Assembly: GCF_027941955.1 (NCBI RefSeq)
Contig: NZ_CP115960.1
Coordinates: forward strand, 2,542,001-2,606,000
Direction of reading: 5' to 3'
From: Sphingomonas sp. 7/4-4
GTDB lineage: Bacteria; Pseudomonadota; Alphaproteobacteria; Sphingomonadales; Sphingomonadaceae
Length of the DNA: 64,000 nt
Shown here piece after piece: positions 1 to 9,101 of this stretch. Each line of letters opens with the position of its first letter. Position 1 is the stretch's first letter. The notes below the pieces were generated by a model. It was given only the letters and a program-made list of their open reading frames with translations. It was not told where the DNA came from and did no database searches. A program made the translations under genes and the position numbers.

Positions 1-89
1 ACCGGTCCGTCGACGGCGTGGCCATAGCCATCGACGAAGGCGAGCAAGGCGAGCCCGCGCCGGTCGAGCAGATCGGGGGCAAGCATCAT
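1..89 (-). CDS. Hypothetical protein, N-terminal fragment, next gene of the eCIS-like operon
   Basis: The start of a gene running off the left edge. The readable N-terminus is MMLAPDLLDRRGLALLAFVD and continues for about nine residues more. The ATG lies two bases after the stop of the DUF4255 gene, so it is very probably co-transcribed and perhaps translationally coupled. I do not recognise the family from 29 residues. In other eCIS clusters the gene after the Pvc16-type gene can be a small surface or carboxypeptidase-regulatory-like protein, but nothing here proves that. Confidence 0.5.
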   Translation of the reverse strand, partial: MMLAPDLLDRRGLALLAFVDGYGHAVDGP

Positions 90-91
90 CG

Positions 92-702
92 TCACAGCGC
101 CGGCTCCGCGATCGGATCGCCATCGGCGAACGAGAAGCGGCTCGCCGCGACCGGCGGCGCATCGACCGTCGGCCGGTAACCGATCCGGATAACGCGCGCC
201 TTGTAGAGCGCCGACAGATGATGCTTGAGTTTGAGCGCCTCCCACAAACGGAACAGCCGCTCGGGATCCGAATCGTCCGGCACGATCTGCACGCTCTCGC
301 CGCGCGACCAGGTCGCGCCGCCGAGCAATTGGCCCTGATCGAGAATCGGGTAGCGATCGAGTTCGAGCATCGCCCAGCTGAGCAACGCCTGCTCCTCGAG
401 CGTCGTCGTCGACCAGCAGGCGAGTACATAGGAGAGTTCGAGCGAAATCCCTGCGCCTTGCGAGGATCGCCCATCGGGCCGCGCCCGATCACGCTGTCCG
501 AGCGGCCGACATGATAGCAAGTGAGCGACAGTCCCCCGGTCGGCGGCGAGGCGCCAGTCAGTTTCGACAGCGGGACGTGCGCGATTTCCGCCGCCGCCGG
601 CACCGGATCGAGTCGCCCCTCGGCCTGAAGCAACGAGCGCCGTGCGCGCAGCACTGCCACGATCGACTCGCCCACCAGATTGACGGCGCCGAGCTCAGCC
701 AT
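92..702 (-). CDS. DUF4255 / Pvc16 N-terminal domain protein (contractile injection system), frameshifted
   Basis: Resembles the Pvc16/Afp16 N-terminal family (DUF4255), a core component of extracellular contractile injection systems thought to cap or terminate the sheath-tube assembly. The start is the ATG at 702, reading MAELGAVNLVGESIVAVLRA. The conserved core SYVLACWSTTTLEEQALLSW and the end ALYKARVIRIGY are in the second frame. The 611-nt span is one base short of a whole number of codons; adding one G to the GGG run (plus-strand CCC at about 449-451) joins both halves into about 203 residues. It overlaps the upstream DUF3467 gene by 8 nt. Family assignment is from motif memory, not a search. 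Confidence 0.68.
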
Positions 703-967
703 GCGCGCCGCCCTCGATCGTGCCAAATTGCTGCTGATAGCGATCGATCGCGCCGCCGATTTCGCGCTGCATCGTCAACAGATAGTCGGGGCTGCTGACC
801 AGCCGGACCTGGTGGGTCGGCACCTGGCTCCCCGGCTGGATCTGGCTCAGATCGATGCGCACGTCGGACAGGCTGACGGCAAGCTGCAGGTGATTGACGT
901 AGAGGCGGGCAAAGGGCGCTGTTGCCGCGAGCGCGCGGCGTGCCTCCTCATCCTTGCCCTCGCTCAT
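695..967 (-). CDS. DUF3467-like small protein
   Basis: A 90-residue protein with the DUF3467 pattern: ARLYVNHLQLAVSLSDVRID near the N-terminus, then a conserved beta-rich stretch containing RLVSSPDYLLTMQREI, and a C-terminal YQQQFGTIE. The function of DUF3467 is unknown. Its stop lies inside the start region of the DUF4255 gene (8-nt overlap), so the two are probably translationally coupled and may act together. The Shine-Dalgarno AGGAG sits 7 nt before the ATG but lies inside a strong hairpin (see 971-1000). Confidence 0.6.
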   Translation of the reverse strand: MSEGKDEEARRALAATAPFARLYVNHLQLAVSLSDVRIDLSQIQPGSQVPTHQVRLVSSPDYLLTMQREIGGAIDRYQQQFGTIEGGAHG

Positions 968-970
968 CCC

Positions 971-1000
971 CAGTCTCCTGCGCTCGCTGCGCGGAGACTG
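971..1000 (-). promoter_or_regulatory. Hairpin sequestering the ribosome binding site of the DUF3467 gene
   Basis: Perfect 8-bp arms, CAGTCTCC and GGAGACTG, with an additional GCGC/GCGC pairing inside. On the minus strand the 3' arm contains the AGGAG Shine-Dalgarno for the ATG at 967, and the 5' arm CTCC pairs with it. The mRNA could therefore hide its ribosome site. No T-run follows, so a terminator is less likely. Confidence 0.45.
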
Positions 1001-1082
1001 TGTCGCAACGGCCGTGCCAATCGGGGAATATGTGCAGGTTCAGCGGGTTAGTGCGGCGGGCCAATGGCGCCGGCGGCAGGAT

Positions 1083-1100
1083 GTGACGGCGCACCGTCAC
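1083..1100. repeat. Inverted repeat GTGACGG-CGCA-CCGTCAC
   Basis: A perfect 7-bp inverted repeat with a 4-nt loop, 16 nt downstream of the sigma-54-type regulator stop and upstream of the eCIS-side operon. It lacks a T-tract on either strand. It could be a weak terminator or an operator for the downstream genes; the sequence does not decide. Confidence 0.35.
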
Positions 1101-1115
1101 TTGCCGTGACAGATG

Positions 1116-2243
1116 TTACACCGGCGAAAGCACCGGCACATCGTCCAGACGGGCGCGCTCGAGCCGGCGATACAGCGTCATCCGCGAACAATTGAGCATG
1201 CGCGCCGCCTCGGCCTTCTTGCCATTGGCGCGCGCGAGTGCGCGCAGTAGCGTCTCGCGTTCGGTGCCCGGCGGAAAGCTGTCGCCCGGCGGCACCGGGC
1301 CGATGCCGATCGTCGGCGGAAGATCGTCGACATCGAGCCGCCCGGGATCCATCGCGACGACGACGGCGTGCTCGAGCGCATTGCGCATCTCGCGGACATT
1401 GCCCGGCCAGCCATGACCTTCGAACGCGGCGAGCAGGCTCTTGCTCAAGGCGGGCACCGCAACGCCGATCTCGGGACAGATGCGCTCGAGCAATGCGCGC
1501 GCGATCGGGATGATGTCTTCGCGCCGGTCGCGCAGCGGTGGGATCAGCAGCTGGATCACCGCCAGGCGATAATAGAGGTCGGCGCGGAAATTGCCTTTCT
1601 CGACTTCGCTGGCGAGATCGCGATTGGTCGCCGCGACGACGCGGACGTCGACCTGCACGGCCTTGGTCGATCCGAGCGGAAAGACTTCGCCCGATTCGAG
1701 CGAGCGCAGGATCTTGGCCTGCGCGGCGGCGCTGAGCTCGCCCACTTCGTCGAGGAACAACGTGCCCTTGTCGGCGAGCCGGAACTTGCCCGGATGCGCG
1801 TGATTGGCCGAGGAAAACGCGCCTTTTTCATAGCCGAACAATTCGCCCTCGATCAACGTCTCGGGGATCGCCGCGCAATTGACCGCGACAAGCGGCGCCT
1901 TGGCGCGATTGCTGCTGCGGTGGAGCATCAGCGCGACGACCTCCTTACCGGTGCCGGTCTCGCCCTGGATCAAAGTGGTGCTGCTCGGGCCCCGCAAGCG
2001 GCGGATCATGCCGCGGATATGCTCGATCGCGCGGCTTTGGCCCACAAGGTCGTGCGGCTCAGGCGCGGCGACGCACGCACCCTTTCCCACGGCGAGCGGT
2101 TCGCGAAGATCTTCCATGCCGTTCCCCAAGAACTCTGCCAGGTGCGACAACGGAGAATCGCGCGGGACTCGAATGGTCCGCGTCAGGCCCGTTACGGCGA
2201 CCCTAGGTGCGAAAGTACGACTTGGCTTGGATGGACTCGACAA
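1116..2243 (-). CDS. Sigma-54-type AAA+ transcriptional activator with Fis-type HTH
   Basis: 375 residues as drawn, though the Met at residue 43 (MEDLREPLAVGKG) may be the true start. The central AAA+ domain has Walker A GETGTGKE (about 94-101), Walker B TLFLDEV (about 161-167) and the arginine-finger region FRADLYYRL. A C-terminal Fis-type helix-turn-helix contains EAARMLNCSRMTLYRRL. There is no receiver, PAS or GAF domain, only a short N-terminus. The sigma-54 contact loop, normally GAFTGA, reads GAFSSA (141-146). It lies directly upstream of the eCIS-like genes on the same strand and may control them. Family assignment is firm; target and sigma-54 dependence are inference. Confidence 0.88.
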   Translation of the reverse strand: MSSPSKPSRTFAPRVAVTGLTRTIRVPRDSPLSHLAEFLGNGMEDLREPLAVGKGACVAAPEPHDLVGQSRAIEHIRGMIRRLRGPSSTTLIQGETGTGKEVVALMLHRSSNRAKAPLVAVNCAAIPETLIEGELFGYEKGAFSSANHAHPGKFRLADKGTLFLDEVGELSAAAQAKILRSLESGEVFPLGSTKAVQVDVRVVAATNRDLASEVEKGNFRADLYYRLAVIQLLIPPLRDRREDIIPIARALLERICPEIGVAVPALSKSLLAAFEGHGWPGNVREMRNALEHAVVVAMDPGRLDVDDLPPTIGIGPVPPGDSFPPGTERETLLRALARANGKKAEAARMLNCSRMTLYRRLERARLDDVPVLSPV

Positions 2244-2289
2244 CGAGCGGCCATCGGCAGGGAAAGTACCTCAATGGCAGGCATGATAC

Positions 2290-2500
2290 AACGCGGCGGT
2301 CTGGAGGGGTCGTGACTGCAGATGGAATTCTATCATCATTATTAAAATATTCGTCGATTCGCCAATTAGAATATAATAACAAACCGCGCATACTCTGAGT
2401 ATGATCTGACCAGATAGTTTCGACCATGTCGCTTTTTCTATTGATTAAAATGGCGAGTTCACCTGGACTTACGGCGCATTTCACACAATTTTGTTCGTTG
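2290..2500. other. AT-rich intergenic stretch
   Basis: Markedly AT-rich compared with the GC-rich surroundings, with runs such as ATTATTAAAATATTC. No convincing gene is present. It separates the minus-strand activator from the plus-strand RTX fragment and probably contains promoters for one or both. A base composition this different can also mark a junction of acquired DNA. Confidence 0.5.
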
Positions 2501-2517
2501 ATTTCGACGCCGACGAC

Positions 2518-3041
2518 ATGAGCGGCGGCGAGGGGCAGGATTGGCTCATCGGCGGGGACGGCGCAGATACCGTATCGGGCGACGCCGGCCATGACACGCT
2601 CAGGGGCGGCGAGGGTGACGATCTGCTCCGCGGCGGTGCGGGCGACGACACGATCATAGGCGGCGCGGGCGTAGATACGGTGACCTATGCCGATGCCCAG
2701 TCGGGCGTGGAGATCGACCTGTCGCTTCTCGAGGAGCAGCTGACGCGCAGCGCGGGCGTAGACACGCTGCTCTCGATCGAGAATCTGATCGGATCGAACT
2801 TCGCCGATGTGCTCGCGAGCGACGTGGGAGCGAACCGGCTGACCGGCGGCGGCGGCAACGATCGCTTCGTCTTCAACGGCCTGGGCGCGCGCGACACGAT
2901 TGACGATTTCAACAGGGGCGACCTGATCGACCTCAGCGCCATCGATGCGAACGGTGCGCTCGCGGGGAGGGTGTTTTCGCTTTCATTGGCGCCGCGGCGT
3001 TCGGGGGCCTGTGGTTCGCAGGGAGTGATTTCCTGCTCTGA
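2518..3041 (+). CDS. RTX (hemolysin-type) calcium-binding repeat protein fragment
   Basis: The N-terminal 50 residues are nonapeptide RTX repeats (GGEGQDWLIGGDGADT, GGEGDDLLRGGAGDDT). They are followed by the serralysin-type C-terminal block with NRLTGGGGNDRFVFNGLG and DTIDDFNRGDLIDLSAID. Such repeats bind calcium and accompany type I secretion. There is no catalytic or adhesin domain, so this is either a very small RTX protein or the 3' remnant of a larger gene. Restoring one G to the GGGG run near 2966 gives the ending VFAFIGAAAFGG...GSDFLL and a stop at 3041. A TTG at 2491 is an alternative start; the ATG at 2518 is used here. Confidence 0.62.
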
Positions 3042-3288
3042 AGACCCTGAGAGACTGTCTTCGTCGTCCAGCGGCTTTGGCTGATGCTGCGCAACAGCAG
3101 GGTAGACAGACATGGACTGAAAGCGCGCGACGCGATTGAGTGAATGAGCGGCATCCCCGCGCTCTGGCGGCCCAACATGAAGAGAACGCAAGTCATCGTC
3201 CGTCGCAATATTTTTACATGTAGTCGTCCGGATATTGAGCTCGATAGTTCACTTGATCGGATGCAGTTCAGAGCGCAAAACTGCCCTC

Positions 3289-3705
3289 GTGCCGGCCTCC
3301 CTTCTCCCTACCTCCCTCCCGCAACTCGCATCCCTGTCCGCATACGGCTCCTCTTTGGGCGATCCATCGGGATCAGGAGCGATCGTCGCCGCGGTACAAT
3401 GGCTGGAAAGCACGCTGCTCGGCACGATTGCTACAACCGTGGCCGTGATCGCTGTCGCCGGCATCGGCTTCATGGCGCTCAGCGGCCGGATCGACATCCG
3501 TCGCGCGCTCACCGTAATACTCGGTTGCTTTATCCTGTTCGGTGCCTCGAGCATCGTGGCTGGGCTTCAAAGCCTGGCTCACAACGAATCCACCGTTGCA
3601 GGGCCACCGACGATTATCGCAGCTGACGGGCCTCCGCTGAATACCCTACCGCAACGGCCAGCTGGTTACGATCCTTATGCCGGAGCGGCCGTGCCGACTC
3701 ACTAA
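3289..3705 (+). CDS. Orphan TrbC/VirB2-like pilin-family protein
   Basis: 138 residues with two hydrophobic segments separated by a short polar loop (SGRIDIRRA), as in TrbC/VirB2 proteins, the major pilin of type IV secretion systems. The core reads GAIVAAVQWLESTLLGTIAT and then TVILGCFILFGASSIVAGL. A GTG at 3289 is the preferred start; a TTG at 3235 would add 18 residues; neither has a strong ribosome site. The tail is rich in Pro and Ala. No other type IV secretion gene lies in the window. It could be a residue of a larger cluster or a stand-alone membrane protein of unknown role. Confidence 0.6.
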   Translation: MPASLLPTSLPQLASLSAYGSSLGDPSGSGAIVAAVQWLESTLLGTIATTVAVIAVAGIGFMALSGRIDIRRALTVILGCFILFGASSIVAGLQSLAHNESTVAGPPTIIAADGPPLNTLPQRPAGYDPYAGAAVPTH

Positions 3706-3865
3706 CGCCGCAGCGAATGAACCCGAGCGCGAGAAAAAAGCGTAACCTCATACGGCCCAGGCCGTGCCGGCGGACATAATTTCAGGCGTATGTCGGTTTT
3801 GTGAAATCCGTTCGTCTTCCCTGTGAAAGCCGCGGCGATGGACCGTCGGCTGAACAGGGGGTCAC

Positions 3866-6563
3866 ATGACGCGATTTGGCAGTGTAATCGGCGCTTGCGC
3901 AGCAATCTTCGTCCCTGCAGTCGCCTGGGCACAAACGGCGACGTCGGAGCAGGCCGCCCCGGCAGAGGCGCCGCCCGCGGACGAAGGCGGCGAGATCATC
4001 GTCACCGGATCGCGGATCGACCGCAATTTCGATACGCCGACCCCCACGCTCACAGTGACCGCGGAAGACCTGTCAGTTGGCGCGCGTCCGAACGTCGCGG
4101 CTGCGCTCAACGACTTGCCGCAGTTCCGCGCGACCACCTCGGCACAGACCACCGGCACCAACACCGGCGCGGGCAACGCGCCGGTCGACCTGCGCGGTCT
4201 CGGTATCAACCGCACGCTGGTACTGGTCGACGGGCGCCGCATCGTCAGCGACAACGATCTCAACACCATCCCCAACGTGATGATCCGCAGCGCCCAGGTG
4301 GTGACCGGCGGTGCGTCGGCCGCCTGGGGCTCGGGTGCAGTCGCGGGCGTCGTCAACATCGGGATCGACGAGAAGTTCAGCGGCCTGCAGCTCGGCGCGG
4401 AGGCAGGCGTCTCGACCTATGGCGACGCGGCGGCGCATCGCTTCGAGGGCAAGGCCGGGTTCGGCTTCGCCGAGGGCCGCGGCCACTTCGTGATCGGCGG
4501 CGAGTATTTCAACAGCGACGGCATCGTGCCGAAGACCGCGCGCAAGGATATCGGCCGCTGGGCCTCGTTCGCCGGCGCGATGACGCCGGACGTGGGCTTC
4601 TCCACTTCGGCCTATGGAGGCCTGATCACCTCGGGCGTGCTCAAAGGCAAGGCGTTCAATCCCGACGGCTCGCTGCGTGACTTCGATTATGGCCGCGTGG
4701 CCGGCGGCTACATGACCGGCGGCGAGGGCCCGTCGAACGACGATCTGAGCCCGCTCATGACGCCCCAGCGCCGCTACAGCGCGCTCGGCCGACTGACCTA
4801 TGACATCACGCCGTCGATCAAGGTCACCGCCGAGCTGCGCCACTCGCGCATGTACAACAACTATATCTGGTTCGGCGATCACGTGCAGGGCACGGCCACG
4901 TCCGGGATCCTGATCCAGTCGAGCAATGCCTTTCTGCCAGCCGCGGTGCGCACTGCGCTGGCCAATGCCGGCCAGACCAGCTTCTATATGGGCCGCTTCA
5001 ACAGCGACCTTTCCTATCCGACCATCGATTTCGAACGGAAGGTGACGCAGGGCACGCTGGCGCTGGACGGCAATATCGGGTCGAGATCTGCGCTGGAGCG
5101 CCTATTACAGCCATGGCGAGTATCAGAATAACATCGACACGCCCGGCTTCCTGCTGACGCAGCAATTTGCCAATGCAGTCGATTCGGTGATTGGGCCGGG
5201 TGGAACACCGATCTGCCGGATCGCGCTGACCAATCCGGGCACCAACTGCGTGCCGGTCAACCTGTTCGGCCAGGGCGCGCCGTCGCAGCAAGCGATCGAC
5301 TATGTGACCGGCACGCCGAGCCAGCGCGCGACCACCAAGCTCGATGTCGGCGGCGTCAGCCTGCGCGGCGAGCCGTTCGCACTTCCCGCCGGCGCGGTGT
5401 CGTTCGCAGTCGGCATCGAGGCGCGCAAGGAGAGCATCGGCCAGACCGTCAGTGCGCTGGACACCGCCAAGGCATTCCGCACCTTCAGCTTCTCGGCCAT
5501 GTCAGGCAGCTTCGACGTGAAGGAAGCATTCGGCGAGGTGCTGGTGCCGCTGATCCACAACACGCCGCTGCTGCGCAAGCTGGAGTTCAATGGTGCGGCG
5601 CGCGTCAGCGACTACAGCACGACCGGCTCGATCTGGTCGTGGAAGCTCGGCGTCACGAACGAGTTCTTCCCCGGCTTCCGCGGCCGGGCGACGCGCTCGC
5701 GCGACATCCGCTCGGCCAATCTCAGCGAACTCTACACCCAGACCACGACCGGCTATAACACCATCTACGATCCGGTGACGAAGCAGAACGTCTATGTGCT
5801 GAGCAACGGCGGCGGCAATCCGGACCTGGAGCCGGAAAAGGCCGACACCTGGACTTTCGGCTTTACCTATTCACCGCCCGCGGTTTCGGGCCTCAACATG
5901 TCGGTCGACTATTTCGACATCGACGTGGACGACGTCATCACCACCGTCGCCGCGCAGGACCTGGTTACGCGCTGCTACAACGGCAACACCGCACTCTGCG
6001 CGCGGGTCGAGCGCGATGCGAGCGGGACGATCGTCCGCACCGTCTCCACTTTCGTGAACCTGGCCAACTACAAGACGAACGGCATCGATGCCGAGATCTC
6101 TTATGCCCTGCCGCTGAACCGCCTGTTCGGCTCATCGGACGGCAGGATGAAGTTCCGCGTGCTCGGCACCTGGGTCAACAGCCTCACCACCGACGACGGC
6201 GTGGTGAAGCTCGAATATGTCCGCTCGCAGGGCTATTCGTTCGGCCTCGGCGTGCCGGCGTGGCGCGTGAACGGCTCGATCGGCTATGAGGACCAGACGT
6301 TCTCGGGCCTGGCCCGCGCCCGCTACGTCTCACCCGGCGAGTATAACAGCCAGGTGCCGCTCACCAACAACCATATCGGCGCCTACACCTATTTCGATCT
6401 GCAGGCGCAGATGAAGGTGCCGGTATCGGATACGCGGCAGATGGAGCTGTACGCCAACGTCTCCAACCTGTTCGACAAGGCGCCGCCGCCGGGGTCGCTC
6501 TACTCGCCTTATTATGACGTGCTGGGGCGCTATTTCACGTTCGGTGCCCGCGTCCGCTTCTGA
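3866..6563 (+). CDS. TonB-dependent receptor (no STN domain), frameshifted
   Basis: Outer-membrane active transporter of about 898 residues. A signal peptide (cleavage near AVAWAQ) leads into a TonB-box-like EIIVTGSRID, the plug domain (APVDLRGLGINRTLVLVDGR, VVTGGASAAWGSGAVAGVVN) and a beta-barrel ending in the C-terminal YFTFGARVRF. The frame changes near 5083-5090 so that AYYSHGEYQNNIDTPG continues the barrel. The span is one base over a multiple of three, so one extra base (or two missing) is implied. It closely resembles the receptor at 10104-13064 but lacks that receptor's STN domain. The S9 peptidase follows within 66 nt, suggesting uptake of peptides or peptide-like ligands. The ligand is inferred. 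Confidence 0.88.
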
Positions 6564-6629
6564 TCGCCGTAACCGGCGAGCCCGCCCGGCGCATCCTGTC
6601 GGGCGGGCTCACCCATTGGAGAGTGCCTG

Positions 6630-8572
6630 ATGTCCCTTCGTCCTGCCCTTGCCGCGGCGCTCGCGCTGCTCCCCGCCACTGCGATCGCGCAGGTCGCGAA
6701 GCCCGCCGCGATCGTGGCCGACGGCATTCCCGCCATTCCCGACGCGCTGGCCGCCGACACCCAGCCCTATCTCCAGGCGCGCAAGGCGGTCTTCCTCGGC
6801 TGGAGCCCGGCCGATCGCTCGATGCTGATCAAGACGCGCTTCGCCAACACCGACCAGGTGCACAAGGTGCGCGCGCCGAACGCCGACCGCGTGCAGTTGA
6901 GCTTCGAGGACGAACCGATCCTGACCGCCGCCGCCTCGCCCGGCGCAGGCGATGTGACGGTGGCGCAGAAGGATGTCGGCGGCGGCGAATTCTACCAGCT
7001 CTACCGGCTGGCCGAGGGGCGGCTGCATCTGCTCACCGACGGCAAGAGCCGCAACTGGTTCGGCGCGTGGAGTCCCGACGGCAAGCTGCTCGGCTATTCG
7101 TCCACCCGGCGCAACGGCGCCGATGCCGACCTTTATGTGATCGACCCGCGCGACCCCAAGTCCGATCGGCTGGTCGCGACGGTGAAGGGCGGCGGCTGGA
7201 ACATCGCCGACTTCTCCGCGGACGGCGCGAAGGCAATCGTCGTCAACCGCATGTCGATCAACCGCGCCGACGTCTATGAGCTCGACCTCGAGACCGGCAA
7301 GATGCGCGCGATCAACGACCTCAAGCGCGAAGTCTCCTATATCGGCCCGCGCTATGCGGCGGACGGCGGCATCTGGGTGCTGTCGGACGTGGATTCCGAT
7401 TTCGTGCGGCTGGGACGGCTCGATCCGGGGACCGGCAAGTTCACGCCCGTCTCGAAGGAGCCCAAATGGGATGTGACCGACTATGCGGTCGCGCCCGACG
7501 GCAGCTTCCTCGCCTATGCCACCAACGAGGCGGGTGTCAGCCGGCTCCACGTGCTCGACGCCGCGACCGGCTCAACCCGCGACGTGACCGGCCTGCCGGC
7601 CGGCGTGATCCCCTATTCGATCGCTCCGGCGATCCAGATCGCGCCCTGGGGAACGATCGGCCTCAGCATGTCCTCGGCGCGTGTGGCGGGGGATGCCTTC
7701 GCCGTCGATCCGAAGACGCTCGCGGTGACGCGCTGGACGGAGAGCGAGACGGGCGGCCTCGATCCCGCGAAGAACGTCGAGCCGCAGCTCGTCGAGGTGA
7801 AGAGCTTCGACGGCGAGACCGTGACGGGCTTCCTCTACCGGCCGGATCCCGCGCGCTTTCCCGGCAAACGCCCGCTGATCGTCAACATCCACGGCGGTCC
7901 GGAGGGCAAACCCGCCCCGACTTCCTCGGACCGGACAATTATTACCTCAACGCGCTCGGTATCGCGCTGTTCTTCCCCAACGTCCGCGGCTCGAGTGGCT
8001 TCGGCAAGCGCTTCGTCAACCTCGACAACGGGCCGTTCAAGCGCGAGGATTCGGTGAAGGACATCGGCGCCTTCCTCGATGCGCTGGTCAAGGACCCGAC
8101 GCTCGATCCCGCCCGTTTCGCGGTCACCGGCGTCTCTTATGGCGGCTATATGTGCTACGCCACCGCCACGCATTATTCGCCGCGGCTCAAGGGTGCGAAC
8201 TGCTATGTGGCGATCTCGAACTTCGTCACCTTCCTCGAGAATACCCAGTCCTATCGCCGCGACCTGCGCCGCGTCGAATATGGCGATGAGCGCGATCCGA
8301 AGCAGCGCGCCAAGCTGATCGAGATCTCTCCGCTCACCAGCGTCGACAAGATCAACCTGCCGTTGCTGATCGCGACCGGCGGCAACGATCCGCGCGTGCC
8401 GGCAAGCGAGGCCGATCAGATCATCAAGGCGGTGCGCGGCAAGGGCGGCACCGTCTGGCACCTGCTCGCGCAGAACGATGGTCACGTCTTCCGCAAGAAG
8501 GAGAATGAGGACTATTATTTCTGGGCGAGCGTGCTGTTCTGGAAGCAGATGCTGCTCGGTGGCGGCCGGTGA
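6630..8572 (+). CDS. Secreted S9-family peptidase (prolyl oligopeptidase / acylaminoacyl-peptidase type), frameshifted
   Basis: A signal peptide (ALALLPATAIAQ) is followed by a beta-propeller-like N-terminal part and a C-terminal alpha/beta hydrolase. The catalytic triad is visible: Ser in GVSYGGY (about residue 502), Asp in GGNDPRVP (about 587) and His in NDGHVF (about 619). The oxyanion region HGGPEG is also present. One base is missing after HGGPEG near 7905 (GGC for GGCC), which switches the frame before RPDFLGPDNYYLN; once restored the protein is about 647 residues. It sits between a TonB receptor and an ECF sigma gene, so it likely processes peptides in the periplasm for or after receptor-mediated uptake. 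Confidence 0.88.
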
Positions 8573-8628
8573 TGGTCTTCCTGTCGAGTTTCGCCAGTTG
8601 ATCCTGTAGGGAACGGCCAGGGAGCGCG

Positions 8629-9101
8629 ATGAGCCAGTTGAACGAGATGTTGCGGCATGTCCGATCCGTCCTGCGGCGGCGTGGCGTCGCGGATCAGGAT
8701 GCCGAGGATCTGGTGCATGAAGCCTTTCTGAAGGTGGAGCGCTATGAGCAGCGGCATGCGGTGCGCTCGCAGGAAGCACTTCTGGTCAGGACCGCCGTGA
8801 ATCTCTCGATCGACGGGGAGCGCCGCGAGCGTCGAGCCCTTTCTCGACCGGAAACATATTCACCATTGCCGATGCGACGCCGGACCCGGAACAGGTGCTG
8901 CAATCCCAGGCACGCCTGAAACATGCCGCCGCCGGGCTGGCGCGCTTGCCCGAACGTACGCGCCGCATCCTGCTCCGCCGCCGACTGGATGGGGCCAATT
9001 ACGCGACGATTGCCGAAGAAGAAGGGATGTCGATCCCCGCCGTGGAGAAGCAGGTCGCCCGAGCGACCCTGGAGATGATGAACTGGATGGAGCAATGGTG
9101 A
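8629..9101 (+). CDS. FecI-like ECF sigma factor, frameshifted
   Basis: About 157 residues. Region 2 contains DQDAEDLVHEAFLKVER and region 4 contains LPERTRRILLRRRLDGANYA followed by the helix-turn-helix IAEEEGMSIPAVEKQVARA. One T is probably missing from the CTTT run near 8842; restoring it gives the linker FSTGNIFTIADATPDPEQ. It overlaps the FecR-like gene by 7 nt (ATGGTGA), the classical FecI/FecR coupling. It probably directs transcription of the neighbouring TonB receptor genes. Confidence 0.87.

Noticed and set aside
92..702. Interpretation of the split DUF4255 gene as a natural pseudogene
   Set aside because: The break is a single missing base in a G run, the same pattern seen in essential genes of this window, so error is more likely.
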